Shown: positions 31,298 through 41,347, counted from the first letter of the stretch. The stretch is DNA of 64,000 bases from Rodentibacter pneumotropicus DSM 21403 (GCF_000379905.1 NZ_KB904040.1:62001-126000), one strand, 5' to 3'. The notes: generated by a model not told the origin, from the sequence alone. A program made the numbers and translations.

Positions 31298-32335
31298 GTG
31301 AGCAAACCATCATTAAGTTACAAAGATGCCGGCGTCGATATTAATGCAGGCAATGAGCTTGTCGAACGAATCAAACCACATGTCAAACGCACTACACGTC
31401 CGGAAGTGATTGGTGGCTTGGGCGGATTCGGCGCATTATGCGCCATTCCAAGCAAATATAAAGAGCCTATTTTGGTTTCAGGCACTGACGGTGTCGGTAC
31501 AAAATTACGCTTAGCCATTGATTTGAAGAAACACGATACCATTGGTATCGATTTAGTCGCAATGTGCGTAAATGATTTGGTCGTACAAGGTGCCGAACCG
31601 TTGTTTTTCTTAGATTATTATGCGACCGGAAAATTAGAAGTCGATGTGGCAGCGGATGTGGTGAAAGGCATTGCGGAAGGTTGCGTACAATCAGGCTGTG
31701 CGTTAGTCGGTGGTGAAACCGCAGAAATGCCGGGGATGTACCATGAGGGTGATTATGATTTAGCCGGTTTCTGTGTTGGCGTAGTAGAAAAATCCGAAAT
31801 CATTGACGGCAATCAAGTTCGTAGCGGTGATGCCTTAATTGCCCTAGGTTCAAGCGGGCCTCATTCAAACGGTTATTCTTTAATCCGTAAAGTAATTGAG
31901 GTTTCCGGTGTCAATCCGGCAACAGAACAATTAGCCGGTAAACCATTAAGCGAACAAGTGCTTGCGCCGACTAAAATTTATGTGAAATCTATTTTATCCC
32001 TGATTAAACAAACGGATGTTCATGCTATCGCTCATCTCACCGGTGGTGGTTTTTGGGAAAACATTCCACGTGTATTACCCAAAAATACCAAAGCAGTCAT
32101 TGATGAAAAAAGTTGGGAGTGGCAACCAATTTTCAAATGGCTGCAAGAACAAGGTAATATTTCCACTTATGAAATGTATCGTACCTTTAACTGCGGCGTG
32201 GGGATGGTGATTGCTCTTCCACAAAATCAAGTGGAAACCGCATTGGCACTTTTAAAACAAGCCGGTGAAAATGCATGGCTGATCGGACATATTGAACAGG
32301 CAACAGATGGCGAAGAGCAAGTTGTAATTCAATAA
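31298..32335 (+). CDS. purM: Phosphoribosylformylglycinamidine cyclo-ligase
   Basis: PurM closes the imidazole ring of AIR in purine synthesis. The 345-residue protein starts with GTG and reads [20 protein letters not shown]. It has the AIRS-family phosphate loop GTDGVGTKL near residue 61, and [11 protein letters not shown] and GPHSNGYSL. The length is typical. It is followed by purN after about 57 bp, forming the usual purMN unit under a PurR box. Confidence 0.97.
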   Translation: MSKPSLSYKDAGVDINAGNELVERIKPHVKRTTRPEVIGGLGGFGALCAIPSKYKEPILVSGTDGVGTKLRLAIDLKKHDTIGIDLVAMCVNDLVVQGAEPLFFLDYYATGKLEVDVAADVVKGIAEGCVQSGCALVGGETAEMPGMYHEGDYDLAGFCVGVVEKSEIIDGNQVRSGDALIALGSSGPHSNGYSLIRKVIEVSGVNPATEQLAGKPLSEQVLAPTKIYVKSILSLIKQTDVHAIAHLTGGGFWENIPRVLPKNTKAVIDEKSWEWQPIFKWLQEQGNISTYEMYRTFNCGVGMVIALPQNQVETALALLKQAGENAWLIGHIEQATDGEEQVVIQ

Positions 32336-32392
32336 CTCCCTTTAAGGCGAATGAAAGTTCGCCTTTACTTTTCTCAATATTTTAGGATCTTT

Positions 32393-33034
32393 ATGAAAAA
32401 AATTGCCGTTCTGATTTCAGGACAAGGAAATAATCTACAAGCTATCATTGATGCTTGTGAAAAAGGCTTTATCTCCGCTAAAATTGCCTGTGTGGTCAGT
32501 AATAAAAGTGATGCCTTTGGGCTTGAACGGGCAAAAAGTGCGGTCATTCCTACGGGTGTTTTTTTACGTCAAAATTTTACTAACAATCAAGAGATGGATC
32601 GCAAAATTGGCGATTATTTAGAAAGTTTTGAGGTTGATCTCATTGTGCTTGCCGGCTATATGAAAATTTTGACGCCTGAATTTACTCAACGTTTCCAAGG
32701 AAAAATTTTAAATATTCACCCTTCTCTACTTCCTAAATATGCAGGTCTCAACACTTATCAACGGGCTCTAGAGGCAGGAGATACCGAACACGGTACGACG
32801 GTTCATTTTGTGAATGAAGAAGTCGATGGAGGCGCAATCATCTTACAAGCCAAAGTGCCTATTTTCCCAGATGATAATGTGGAAGACATTGAATTACGCA
32901 CAAGAGAGCAAGAATATCGTATTTACCCTATGGCGGTTAAATGGTTTATTGAAGATCGTTTAACCTTAAAAGAAGGTATTGCCTATTTAGACGGAAAGCC
33001 ATTATCTGAGCAAGGTTATGCCAGTGACGAATAA
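32393..33034 (+). CDS. purN: Phosphoribosylglycinamide formyltransferase
   Basis: PurN formylates GAR with 10-formyl-THF. The 213-residue protein has MKKIAVLISGQGNNLQAIID, the catalytic Asn-His in ILNIHPSLLPKY, and the Asp in EEVDGGAII. I use the ATG at 32393 with a TTAGGA ribosome site; the upstream in-frame extension from 32351 reads through the spacer. An uptake signal lies inside the gene near codon 42. Confidence 0.96.
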   Translation: MKKIAVLISGQGNNLQAIIDACEKGFISAKIACVVSNKSDAFGLERAKSAVIPTGVFLRQNFTNNQEMDRKIGDYLESFEVDLIVLAGYMKILTPEFTQRFQGKILNIHPSLLPKYAGLNTYQRALEAGDTEHGTTVHFVNEEVDGGAIILQAKVPIFPDDNVEDIELRTREQEYRIYPMAVKWFIEDRLTLKEGIAYLDGKPLSEQGYASDE

Positions 33035-33068
33035 AAAAAGCGATGAAATCATTCATCGCTTTCTTGTT
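33035..33068. terminator. Terminator between purN and ompW
   Basis: AAAGCGATGA and TCATCGCTTT pair between two convergent genes, with A and T runs on the two sides. Confidence 0.85.
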
Positions 33069-33088
33069 GAATAGAGGACAATTGATAA

Positions 33089-33754
33089 TTAGAAACGATA
33101 TGCTAAACCGGTGAAGAACACAAACGGATCAAGTTTTAGTTTCACTTCGTGTTCATAACCCGCTGTTACAGCTGGAACTTTAAATTTAGCGGTAGTTTTA
33201 ATGCGGGTGTACCACATTGCAGTATTCCAATATAAATTATCCGTTAATTTAATATCAATACCCGCATTGACAACAGGTGCAAAAGAATGTTTTTTCACAT
33301 TAACATCAGTAATTAACGGATTTGTTGATTTTGCATTAAAGAAACGCGTATAGTTTAAACCTGCCCCAAGGTATGGACGAGAACCTGCATCTTTATCTAA
33401 GAAATAATACTGTAAATATAAACTTGGCGGTAATTGTTTTACTTTCACTACATCACCAAGATTTGAAGCCGCACCTAATGCTGGTACATTCGCACTCACT
33501 TTGTGTGAGAAAGGTGTTGCAGCTAACAACTCTAAACCAATATTATCAGTGAACATATAAGTACCGGTTAAACCCAATTGAGCATTGTCACTCACTTCTA
33601 AATTAACCTGCGTATTAGTTTTAGTTGTAGATTCAGAATTTGCTGACACAAACACACCACCGGCACGTAAAATAACATCTCCGGCTTGGTGAGCATTTGC
33701 TACACCGGCAAATAATGCTGCGGTTAAACCTAATGCTAATGCAGTTTTTTTCAT
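33089..33754 (-). CDS. ompW: OmpW-family outer-membrane protein
   Basis: OmpW is a small 8-stranded beta-barrel of the outer membrane with a hydrophobic channel. The 221-residue protein has a signal peptide ending GVANA (residue 21). The mature start HQAGDVILRAGGVFVSA and the family motifs SLYLQYYFLD and YLGAGLNYTRFF follow. It ends with the terminal Phe (TGLAYRF). OmpW is often induced by anaerobiosis or iron and osmotic changes; no site is evident in the 264-bp gap upstream. The gene is monocistronic. Confidence 0.92.
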   Translation of the reverse strand: MKKTALALGLTAALFAGVANAHQAGDVILRAGGVFVSANSESTTKTNTQVNLEVSDNAQLGLTGTYMFTDNIGLELLAATPFSHKVSANVPALGAASNLGDVVKVKQLPPSLYLQYYFLDKDAGSRPYLGAGLNYTRFFNAKSTNPLITDVNVKKHSFAPVVNAGIDIKLTDNLYWNTAMWYTRIKTTAKFKVPAVTAGYEHEVKLKLDPFVFFTGLAYRF

Positions 33755-34018
33755 ATTGAACTCCTTAAGTATAATGTTTAATTTATAACCATAAAATGAC
33801 TATGGTTATTTTCGGCTTGTAATATACTCCATATTGAGTATAAATTCTGTGATCTAATTCAAGCTTTTAAACATTTAATAAAATTATTTTAATTTTTAGT
33901 TTAAAAACCTGAAATCACAAATTCTATCCTTCACCCAAAAGTAAATTTTTACAGAAGATAAATGGCATAGTAGTATAAACAAGGTATAATCGCCTCATTT
34001 TGAAAAAGAGAGGCTTGA

Positions 34019-34768
34019 ATGAATATCAACTTTACACAGATTTTACAAGATAGTTGGAATTTTTTCCGCAATCAGAAAAAAACTATGTTTCAACTTGTAT
34101 CAATCCTATTAATGGTACAGGTTTTAAACCTATTGTTAAGCCCGTCATTTACTTCTCAAGAAGCCTTAAGCGGTATGAAAACTTTATCTGATATGACAAA
34201 TATTGATGTCATCGGTTTTCTTACTTCATTTTCTATCACACAATTAACTACAACCTTTGTAAGTGCTTGGGGATTGATGACAATCCATAAAATCAGCCAA
34301 CAAAATTACCTCACTTTAGGACAAACTTTCAGCGCAACACTCTCACGTTTTATCGGTGTCGTGCTCCTTGAGCTTATTATTGTTATTCCTATATCGCTTG
34401 GTTTATTTGAAATCGGCGCTGCAGCACTCACCAAAAGCTCACCCTCAATAATTTCACTTGTAGCGATTTTTGTCGGCATTTGGTTTTTTATTCGTCTAAA
34501 TTTATCGACAACCCACTACTTAACGACACAGGATGGCATCGGACAAAGCCTGCAAAAAATTTGGCTACAAGGGCGAAACCAAAAAGGGGCATTGTTTATT
34601 TATGCTCTATTAATGTATTTTGTTGTACCAACATTAATTTTTCAGCTCACGACCCTATCCAACAATATAATTTTTATACTTGTGGTCAGTGCCTTTGCTT
34701 CACTACTAAATATATTAATGCAGGTTGTGACCTATCGTTTTTACAGCTTATTTATGAAGGAGTCATAA
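34019..34768 (+). CDS. yciC: YciC-family (UPF0259) inner-membrane protein
   Basis: The 249-residue protein has about six hydrophobic helices and opens with the UPF0259 pattern NINFTQILQDSWNFFRNQKK. The function is unknown. It is immediately followed by yciB, whose GTG start lies 1 bp after the yciC stop. The order yciC-yciB-yciA-yciI is the same as in E. coli and H. influenzae, which supports the assignment. Confidence 0.85.
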   Translation: MNINFTQILQDSWNFFRNQKKTMFQLVSILLMVQVLNLLLSPSFTSQEALSGMKTLSDMTNIDVIGFLTSFSITQLTTTFVSAWGLMTIHKISQQNYLTLGQTFSATLSRFIGVVLLELIIVIPISLGLFEIGAAALTKSSPSIISLVAIFVGIWFFIRLNLSTTHYLTTQDGIGQSLQKIWLQGRNQKGALFIYALLMYFVVPTLIFQLTTLSNNIIFILVVSAFASLLNILMQVVTYRFYSLFMKES

Positions 34769-35329
34769 GTGAAACAACTACTTGAATTTATTCCACTGAT
34801 TTTATTTTTTATCACTTATAAATTGAGCGGCGTACGTGATGCGGCAATCGTCTTAGTCATCGCCACCCTTGTGCAAATGGTGATCTTAAAATGGAAATAC
34901 GGCACGGTTGAAAAACAACAAAAAATCATGGCTGGTGCGGTCGTTTTCTTCGGTCTTTTAACCGCTTATTTCAACGAGTTACGCTATTTGCAATGGAAAG
35001 TCACCATTGTAAATGCACTTTTTGCCATCATATTGCTTGTAGCACAATTTCAATTTAAAACACCTTTGATGAAAAAATTGCTGGGTAAAGAAATTAAGCT
35101 GCCGGATCAGGCTTGGAATACACTCAATCTCGGCTGGGCAATTTTCTTTATTATTTGTATGTTGGTGAATATTTATATTAGTCACAATATGTCGGAAGAG
35201 GCTTGGGTTGATTTTAAATCCTTCGGTTTAATCGGAATGACACTGATTGCCACCATCATTTCCGGCGCTTACATTTACAAATTTTTACCCAAAGATGAAC
35301 AAAATAACCATAAAGACGGAGAGAACTAA
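34769..35329 (+). CDS. yciB: Inner-membrane septation protein YciB (IspZ)
   Basis: The 186-residue protein spans the membrane about five times and begins [34 protein letters not shown], the family signature (starting at a GTG). YciB is implicated in cell-envelope and septum assembly and interacts with divisome and elongasome proteins in E. coli. It starts right after yciC and ends overlapping the yciA ATG by 1 bp, so translation is coupled. Confidence 0.92.
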   Translation: MKQLLEFIPLILFFITYKLSGVRDAAIVLVIATLVQMVILKWKYGTVEKQQKIMAGAVVFFGLLTAYFNELRYLQWKVTIVNALFAIILLVAQFQFKTPLMKKLLGKEIKLPDQAWNTLNLGWAIFFIICMLVNIYISHNMSEEAWVDFKSFGLIGMTLIATIISGAYIYKFLPKDEQNNHKDGEN

Positions 35330-35811
35330 TGTCCTCAAATTTTATTGATAAAAACGGTCGTCAATCAAAGGGCGTACTCCTACTACGTACGCTTGCAATG
35401 CCATCCGACACCAATGCAAACGGTGATATTTTTGGCGGTTGGATAATGTCGCAAATGGATATGGGCGGTGCCATTTTAGCCAAAGAAATCGCACATGGGC
35501 GGGTCGTTACCGTTGCCGTAGAAAGTATGAATTTCATCAAACCTATTGCAGTGGGTGATGTGGTGTGCTGCTACGGTCAATGCCTAAAAATCGGACGTTC
35601 TTCCATTCAAATTAAAGTAGAAGTCTGGGTGAAAAAAGTTGCCAGTGAACCGATTGGCGAACGCTATTGCGTAACCGATGCGGTGTTTACCTTCGTTGCT
35701 GTGGATAACAAAGGAAAATCCCGCGCAATTCCACGGGAAGGCAATGAGGAGCTAGAAAAAGCTCTCGCATTGATTCAAGAATATGAGAATCAACAAACTA
35801 AAAATACTTAA
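35329..35811 (+). CDS. yciA: Acyl-CoA thioesterase YciA
   Basis: YciA is a hotdog-fold hydrolase of broad acyl-CoA range; the H. influenzae protein (HI0827) is well characterised. The 160-residue protein has [20 protein letters not shown] with the catalytic Asp near residue 34, and the hotdog helix segment [18 protein letters not shown]. It begins on the overlapping stop of yciB and is followed by yciI. Confidence 0.95.
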   Translation: MSSNFIDKNGRQSKGVLLLRTLAMPSDTNANGDIFGGWIMSQMDMGGAILAKEIAHGRVVTVAVESMNFIKPIAVGDVVCCYGQCLKIGRSSIQIKVEVWVKKVASEPIGERYCVTDAVFTFVAVDNKGKSRAIPREGNEELEKALALIQEYENQQTKNT

Positions 35812-35821
35812 AGGAGAAACC

Positions 35822-36118
35822 ATGTATTACGTTATTATTGCCCAAGATATTCCCGGCACGCTTGAAAAACGCCTTGCCGTTCGTGAACAACATTTAGCCC
35901 GTTTAAAACAACTACAAGCCGAAGATCGTTTACTTACTGCCGGCCCTAATCCGGCGATTGACGATGAAAACCCCGGCGATGCAGGATTCACCGGTTCGAC
36001 CGTGATTGCTCAATTTGACAGCTTACTCGCCGCAAAAGATTGGGCGGCACAAGATCCCTATGTAGCCGCAGGTGTTTATGGCGAAGTCACAGTAAAACCC
36101 TTTAAAAAAGTTTTCTAA
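35822..36118 (+). CDS. yciI: YciI-family protein
   Basis: The 98-residue protein has a ferredoxin-like dimeric alpha/beta-barrel fold. The conserved residues are present: [27 protein letters not shown] with the conserved His, and LTAGP. The H. influenzae counterpart (HI0828) has a known structure, but its reaction is uncertain. I start at ATG 35822 after AAAGGAGA; the 13-residue upstream extension overlaps the yciA end. Confidence 0.9.
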   Translation: MYYVIIAQDIPGTLEKRLAVREQHLARLKQLQAEDRLLTAGPNPAIDDENPGDAGFTGSTVIAQFDSLLAAKDWAAQDPYVAAGVYGEVTVKPFKKVF

Positions 36119-36133
36119 GGGAACTAATATATG

Positions 36134-36160
36134 AAAAAGCGGATCTAAAGATTCGCTTTT
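36134..36160 (+). terminator. Terminator after yciI
   Basis: AAAGCG and CGCTTT arms with an inner AT/AT pair enclose CTAAAG, followed by T. It ends the yciCBA-yciI run. Confidence 0.75.
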
Positions 36161-36341
36161 TTGTTAATTGGAGCATATAAGTTTAACCGCCTATACTGTT
36201 AAACCAATTCAACCTAACAAGGAATAATTTCCGGTATTATGTAGTAAATTCACAAAAACAGAAATTTCACGAAATGTACCCCAAACCAGCTTTGTGCAAC
36301 TGCTACATAATATCGATAAATTCTTATCTCACAGGAATAGT

Positions 36342-38525
36342 ATGAAAAAACTCCCTCTTATTTCTCTTGCAATATTAACCGCACTTTCTCAGCCTATCAG
36401 AGCAAATACAAATGCAGATAAGTCGAAAAGCATGCCAACCATTAATCTCGCAGAAGAACAGTTAAAATGGCAGCAGAACCAACAGAATACCGAGTTGAAA
36501 CGCCTTAATCAACGGGCAACTTTCTTACAATTTGAAAACCTATTGAAAAGTGCGGTTAAAAATAATCGTGTTTTTGAAAATCGAGCGTTTTTTCTATCAT
36601 TAATTCATTCCTTGGAAGGCTATCCACTGCAAACTGATGCTTGGTTTGCCTACTTTGACAGTCAAATAAAATCGGTAACGCAAAACACGCCTTCAACAGA
36701 AGTAATGACGCTAAAAAAAGAGATAGAGGATTATGTTGCTCACTATCCCCATCATTTTCTCCGTTCCCGTTTGGAACAAAACATTCTTACCTTACTTAAT
36801 AACAGTGATTCCGAACAATTCGTGGATTACGCCAAAAAGATTACCCCAAATGGGGTGGAAATGCAAATTGCCGTATTAGGTAAGGAATATCAGCTCATTC
36901 AAAAATCATCAGAATCAAATAAAAATCATCAACAGGCTCAAGAAGCGGATATTTTGAACCGTTTTGAAACACTTTGGCTCAATAATGGTGAACTGACCAA
37001 TAACTCCGACCTATGGAAAAAATGGTATGCCAATGGTGGCAGAACGGCAGACAAAATTTATCAAAAAGCGGAAAATTTATTCGCTCAAAATGATGGAAAA
37101 GGCTTAGCATTACTGGCGGGAGAATTGGATAATCTTGATAATATAAAAGAAGATCCAATAATTTTGGCAGACCTACAAGACTATACCGATTTACTAAAAA
37201 ATCCGGTGAATTTAAAAAAATTTGCGGAGACATTGCCTGATAGTGAAAAGGGTAAAATTCGTCGCCAATTTGCCATCATCCAAGGCTTTTCACGTTATTT
37301 ACGTACTCTTCCTGAAAATATGGATAATCCGGATTTTACTCTCTATTTACAATGGGCAAAAAACTGGCAACTCAGCGATACTCAAATTCGTCACTGGAAA
37401 ATCGCTTTTATTAGTCGTTTTTTTGATAATGAAACACTACATTTTCAACAATGGCGTGATGCTGAAATCTTGGCGTTAAAGGCTGATAATCTTGTTGAAC
37501 GCCGTTTGCGAATGGCAATTTGGCAAAAAACCGATCTGATACCTTGGCTTAATGCCCTTTCAAAAGAAGGAAAGGAAAAACAGGAATGGCGTTATTGGCT
37601 GGCAAAAAGCGATCAACAAAAAACACAAGAAATTTTAACCGCACTTTCCAAAGAGCGGGGATTTTATCCGATGTTAGCCAAAGCCATGCTCAACCCTCAA
37701 AATCGTGGTGCTGACTATCGTATTGAATTGCCTCAATCCACGTTAAATAAAAAAACGAAACTCGCACTTATCGAGAGTCACCGTACCACACTAAATGAAA
37801 TTGCCGAACTTCGTCAATTAGATCGTCTCGGTGCAGCCAAACAACGTTGGCGTTTTTTACTTGAAAGTCTTTCCGGCGACTCAAAACAAGCTAAACAAAT
37901 TGCTTTGAGTGAATATGCCAATCAGCAAGGATGGTTTGATTTGGGTGTGGACGGTTCGATCATCGCTAAAGCGTGGAATCATATTGCATTGCGCCTACCA
38001 AATGCCTATCAAAATTATTTTGATATTGCTTTAATGCCTCTTCCCGCAAAAATTGACAACTCCGTAACTAAAACCTTTGCTATGGCAATAGCCCGTCAAG
38101 AAAGTGCATGGAATCCAATGGCGCAATCTTCCGCTAATGCTCGAGGATTAATGCAGCTTTTACCAAACACTGCCAAGGCAACCGCCGATAATAATCAATT
38201 ACCTTATCAAGCGGAAAACGATTTATTCAAACCGTTCAATAATATTTTGCTTGGTACGGCACACTTAAATGAGCTGAATATAAAATACCCGAATAATCGC
38301 ATTCTCATTGCCGCCGCTTACAACGCCGGAGCAAATCGGGTGGAAAAATGGCTGGCAAGAGCAGGAGGAAAATTAGCAATGGATGAATTCATCGCCTCAA
38401 TTCCCTTTTTTGAAACCCGTGGTTATGTGCAGAATGTGCTAGCCTATGATTTTTACTACCAACTATTACAACATCAAGAAAATCCACAAACCTTTAGCCA
38501 AGAAGAATTTGATCGGCTATACTAA
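36342..38525 (+). CDS. slt: Soluble lytic murein transglycosylase
   Basis: Slt70 cleaves the glycan strand of peptidoglycan with formation of 1,6-anhydroMurNAc. The 727-residue protein has a signal peptide (residues 1-21, ending PIRA), a long superhelical alpha-domain, and a C-terminal catalytic domain with the Glu in ARQESAW near residue 591, followed by ARGLMQLLPNTAKATA and AAYNAGANRVEKW. I use ATG 36342 after CAGGAA; the 16-codon extension has no signal function. It is followed by trpR and mtgA, as in H. influenzae. Confidence 0.95.
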   Translation: MKKLPLISLAILTALSQPIRANTNADKSKSMPTINLAEEQLKWQQNQQNTELKRLNQRATFLQFENLLKSAVKNNRVFENRAFFLSLIHSLEGYPLQTDAWFAYFDSQIKSVTQNTPSTEVMTLKKEIEDYVAHYPHHFLRSRLEQNILTLLNNSDSEQFVDYAKKITPNGVEMQIAVLGKEYQLIQKSSESNKNHQQAQEADILNRFETLWLNNGELTNNSDLWKKWYANGGRTADKIYQKAENLFAQNDGKGLALLAGELDNLDNIKEDPIILADLQDYTDLLKNPVNLKKFAETLPDSEKGKIRRQFAIIQGFSRYLRTLPENMDNPDFTLYLQWAKNWQLSDTQIRHWKIAFISRFFDNETLHFQQWRDAEILALKADNLVERRLRMAIWQKTDLIPWLNALSKEGKEKQEWRYWLAKSDQQKTQEILTALSKERGFYPMLAKAMLNPQNRGADYRIELPQSTLNKKTKLALIESHRTTLNEIAELRQLDRLGAAKQRWRFLLESLSGDSKQAKQIALSEYANQQGWFDLGVDGSIIAKAWNHIALRLPNAYQNYFDIALMPLPAKIDNSVTKTFAMAIARQESAWNPMAQSSANARGLMQLLPNTAKATADNNQLPYQAENDLFKPFNNILLGTAHLNELNIKYPNNRILIAAAYNAGANRVEKWLARAGGKLAMDEFIASIPFFETRGYVQNVLAYDFYYQLLQHQENPQTFSQEEFDRLY

Positions 38526-38557
38526 GCGCACTAGTTTAATAGTATAGGATGATAATT

Positions 38558-38863
38558 ATGTATATCAGTCGCAATTTAGATCAATGGAACGCTTTTCTTA
38601 CCATGCTACAAACAGCTTTTGAACAAGGCAAAGCACAAGATTTTTTAACCTTGCTTCTCACTGCTGACGAACGCGATGCCGTGGGCTTACGCTTACAAAT
38701 TGTCTCACAGCTATTAGATAAAAATTTATCTCAACGTGAAATCCAACAAAATCTGAATACCAGTGCCGCCACCATTACACGCGGTTCAAATATGATCAAA
38801 ACCATGGATCCGAATTTTATAGAATGGGTAAAACAACATCTTGACGACGTTGAAAAAAACTAA
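38558..38863 (+). CDS. trpR: Trp operon repressor
   Basis: TrpR binds tryptophan and represses trp biosynthetic genes. The 101-residue, all-helical protein has [19 protein letters not shown] and the helix-turn-helix region [21 protein letters not shown]. The start at 38558 has AGGA at proper distance. The ATG at 38549 overlaps that ribosome site and is unlikely. The mtgA reading frame begins within its last codons. Confidence 0.95.
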   Translation: MYISRNLDQWNAFLTMLQTAFEQGKAQDFLTLLLTADERDAVGLRLQIVSQLLDKNLSQREIQQNLNTSAATITRGSNMIKTMDPNFIEWVKQHLDDVEKN

Positions 38864-39593
38864 GCAAATTTTAACCGCACTTTTGCGGTTATTGAGTCCC
38901 AAATGGTGGAAGAAAAATTGGCAGCGCATAGCAATCCGATTTTTCCTCGCCATTTTTGCTTTTGTCCTACTTTTTCGCTTTGTTCCCGTGCCTTTTTCTT
39001 CTTATATGGCTCAACAGCAAGTCGGACATTGGTTACAAGGAAATTTCCATTATTGGGCAAAATCGACTTGGGTGAGCCTTGAGAAAATTTCGCCACATAT
39101 GCAACTTGCCGTCATTGCAGCGGAAGATCAAAAATTCCCCTCTCATTACGGTTTTGATTTCACAGCCATTCAAAAAGCATTCAAACATAACGGAAAATCA
39201 ACGCGCAAAATTCGGGGTGGTTCTACTATTTCCCAACAAACCGCCAAAAATTTAATGCTGTGGCACGGACAAAGTTGGCTACGTAAAGGATTAGAAGTAC
39301 CTGCCACAGCGTTATTAGAACTGAGCTGGTCAAAAAAACGGATTTTAGAAATCTACTTAAATATTACAGAATTTGGCGAAGGAATTTTTGGCATTGAAGC
39401 CGCAAGCCGTTTTTATTTTAATAAATCAGCAAAAAATTTGACACAATCCGAAGCAGCATTACTGGCAGCCGTTTTGCCGAATCCCATCATTTATAAAGTC
39501 AAAAAGCCGAGTGCATTGGTACGTAAAAAACAGCAATGGATTATCAGGCAAATGAGAAATCTAGGAATAAATTATTTAAAACAGCTAGATTAA
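38841..39593 (+). CDS. mtgA: Monofunctional biosynthetic peptidoglycan transglycosylase
   Basis: MtgA polymerises lipid II into glycan strands (GT51 family). The 250-residue protein has an N-terminal membrane helix (about residues 30-48) and the GT51 motifs [14 protein letters not shown] (catalytic Glu), [14 protein letters not shown] and [18 protein letters not shown]. No ATG is available at the start. It must begin at TTG 38841 or TTG 38850, inside the last codons of trpR, which implies translational coupling. It is followed by a long structured uptake-signal dyad. Confidence 0.94.
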   Translation: MTTLKKTKQILTALLRLLSPKWWKKNWQRIAIRFFLAIFAFVLLFRFVPVPFSSYMAQQQVGHWLQGNFHYWAKSTWVSLEKISPHMQLAVIAAEDQKFPSHYGFDFTAIQKAFKHNGKSTRKIRGGSTISQQTAKNLMLWHGQSWLRKGLEVPATALLELSWSKKRILEIYLNITEFGEGIFGIEAASRFYFNKSAKNLTQSEAALLAAVLPNPIIYKVKKPSALVRKKQQWIIRQMRNLGINYLKQLD

Positions 39594-39704
39594 AAAGTGC
39601 GGTCACAAAAAACAACGTTTTTTGAACGTTGGCTTTGCCAACAGCCCCGATAGGGGGGAACAAACGAGTAAGCGAGTTTGTGAATAATTTCGACCGCACT
39701 TTTT
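39592..39704. other. Long uptake-signal dyad enclosing several small hairpins
   Basis: Perfect 13-bp arms AAAAAGTGCGGTC (39592-39604) and GACCGCACTTTTT (39692-39704) flank 87 bases, much longer than a normal terminator loop. Inside are CAACGTT/AACGTTG (39613-39631), an overlapping alternative GTTGGC/GCCAAC (39628-39642), CCCC/GGGG (39645-39656) and CAAAC/GTTTG (39661-39680). It lies between convergent mtgA and the PTS gene and probably terminates both. The inner structure is unexplained. Confidence 0.7.
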
Positions 39705-39712
39705 GTTAGAAA

Positions 39713-41134
39713 TTAAGCTTTCACGTCAGCACGTTTTACCATCACAAAAGAGAGGCTAAATGCCACGATAAAAGAAATTGCCATACCCATGCTGTACATC
39801 GCAAGGCTATCCGGTTTGATTGATGGAACACCCAAGAAACCGGCTGCACCTAACGCAATAGCTTTTACATTGAAAAATGCGATGAAAGCACTTGCCAAGC
39901 CAGAACCAATCATTGCCGCAAAAAACGCTTGACGATAACGTAAGTTCACACCGAACATTGCCGGCTCGGTAATCCCTAATAAGGCAGAAACCCCTGAAGG
40001 CACGGCCAAACCACGCACTTTTGGATCTTTTAATGCCAAAGCAACCCCTAAACAAGCAGCCCCTTGTGCAATGTTAGACATGGCTGCAATTGGGAAAATA
40101 AACGTACCGCCTGTGTGTGCGACATCAGCTAATAGTTGGGTTTCTACCGCAATAAAAGTTTGATGCATACCGGTGATAACAATCGGTGCATAGAACGTAC
40201 CGAAAATCGCACCACCCACAAAACCAAGAGTGTCATACAACCATGTCAAACCGGCTGAAATTAATGACCCCGCCTCACGACCAAACGGACCGATCACGGT
40301 GAATGCCAAGAAACCGGCAATAAAGAGCGAGCATAATGGTGTAACAAGATTATCTAGATAAGAAGGCACAAACTTACGAAATGTTTTTTCCAGCGTTGCT
40401 AACACCCAAGCTGAAATAATGGTTGGAATCACGGTTCCTTGATAACCGACTTTCTCAATTTCGAGCCCAAACACATTCCAATATTGAATATTGCCTTCCA
40501 TTAAGGTTTTCGCATAGTTCCACCCATCAGCCAAAGCCGGATGAACCAAGAGCATGCCTAAAGCCGCCCCTAAGAATGGATTACCACCAAATTTACGCGT
40601 AGCGGAAAATCCTAGCAAGACAGGTAAAAAGACAAAAGGAGCATTGGCTATCGTATTGATGAAATCGACTAAATCAGAAACTTCAGGATATTTACTTACA
40701 ACCGAATGCCCTTCCCAAAAGAAACCGACAGAGGTTAGCATGGAGTGAATACCCATCAACAAACCGCCTGCCACAATCGCAGGAATAATCGGTACGAAAA
40801 TATCCGCCAAACCTTTCACCAAGCGTTGTAATAAACCTTGATTACCGACTGCAGCCTCCGCAACCTCAGCTTTACTGACATCACCAATACCAAGCTGTTT
40901 GGTCAGCTCTACGTGAACGTTATTCACCGTACCTGAACCGAAGATAATCTGATATTGACCGGCAACGGAAAACTGTCCTTTTACGCCCTCAATATTATCA
41001 ATACCTTCTTTATCCACTTTGCTTTCATCGTTTAAAACGATACGCAAGCGCGTTGCACAATGCGCCGCTGTGGCAATATTACTTTTACCACCCAATTTTT
41101 CTATCACTTGTTCAGCAATTTTGGGGAAGTTCAT
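39713..41134 (-). CDS. scrA: PTS permease, sucrose-type EIIBC
   Basis: This membrane PTS component imports and phosphorylates a sugar. The 473-residue protein has an EIIB domain with the phosphorylated Cys in AAHCATRLRIVL near residue 26, and a ten-helix EIIC domain with KGLADIFVPIIPAIVAGGL and TGMHQTFIAVE. It resembles ScrA (sucrose) more than TreB (trehalose). It lacks a fused EIIA domain, so it must use the glucose EIIA (Crr), as ScrA does. No sucrose-6-phosphate hydrolase or regulator is adjacent. The exact sugar is an inference. Confidence 0.78.
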   Translation of the reverse strand: MNFPKIAEQVIEKLGGKSNIATAAHCATRLRIVLNDESKVDKEGIDNIEGVKGQFSVAGQYQIIFGSGTVNNVHVELTKQLGIGDVSKAEVAEAAVGNQGLLQRLVKGLADIFVPIIPAIVAGGLLMGIHSMLTSVGFFWEGHSVVSKYPEVSDLVDFINTIANAPFVFLPVLLGFSATRKFGGNPFLGAALGMLLVHPALADGWNYAKTLMEGNIQYWNVFGLEIEKVGYQGTVIPTIISAWVLATLEKTFRKFVPSYLDNLVTPLCSLFIAGFLAFTVIGPFGREAGSLISAGLTWLYDTLGFVGGAIFGTFYAPIVITGMHQTFIAVETQLLADVAHTGGTFIFPIAAMSNIAQGAACLGVALALKDPKVRGLAVPSGVSALLGITEPAMFGVNLRYRQAFFAAMIGSGLASAFIAFFNVKAIALGAAGFLGVPSIKPDSLAMYSMGMAISFIVAFSLSFVMVKRADVKA

Positions 41135-41198
41135 AAGTTTCTCCTGATTAGTAAAAAAATAAAACTGATAAATTCTGACTAAATTTAACTAATGTAAA

Positions 41199-41230
41199 AA
41201 AGCCTTTCGAGATGTTACGAAAGGCTTTGA
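41199..41230 (-). terminator. Terminator downstream of tRNA-Leu
   Basis: On the minus strand, AAAGCCTTTCG and CGAAAGGCTTT pair around TAACATCT, followed by a T run. Confidence 0.9.
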
Positions 41231-41239
41231 AAAGTGTCT

Positions 41240-41325
41240 TGGTGCTCTGGGCGAGACTTGAACTCGCACGACCTGTGGTCACTACCCCCTCAAGATAGCG
41301 TGTCTACCAATTCCACCACCAGAGC
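41240..41325 (-). tRNA. tRNA-Leu (anticodon GAG)
   Basis: The reverse complement is an 86-nt class II tRNA with encoded CCA. The acceptor arms are GCTCTGG/CCAGAGC. The anticodon stem CTATC/GGTAG has loop TTGAGGG (anticodon GAG). It has a long variable arm and the TTCAAGT T-loop. It lies 22 bp after the secG stop on the same strand and is probably cotranscribed. Confidence 0.97.
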
Positions 41326-41347
41326 GTTAAATTTTATCTATTTTAAT

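Noticed and set aside
39592-39704. Known small RNA (6S, SRP, tmRNA, GcvB) in the structured dyad
   Set aside because: It is too short and lacks the recognisable motifs of these RNAs.
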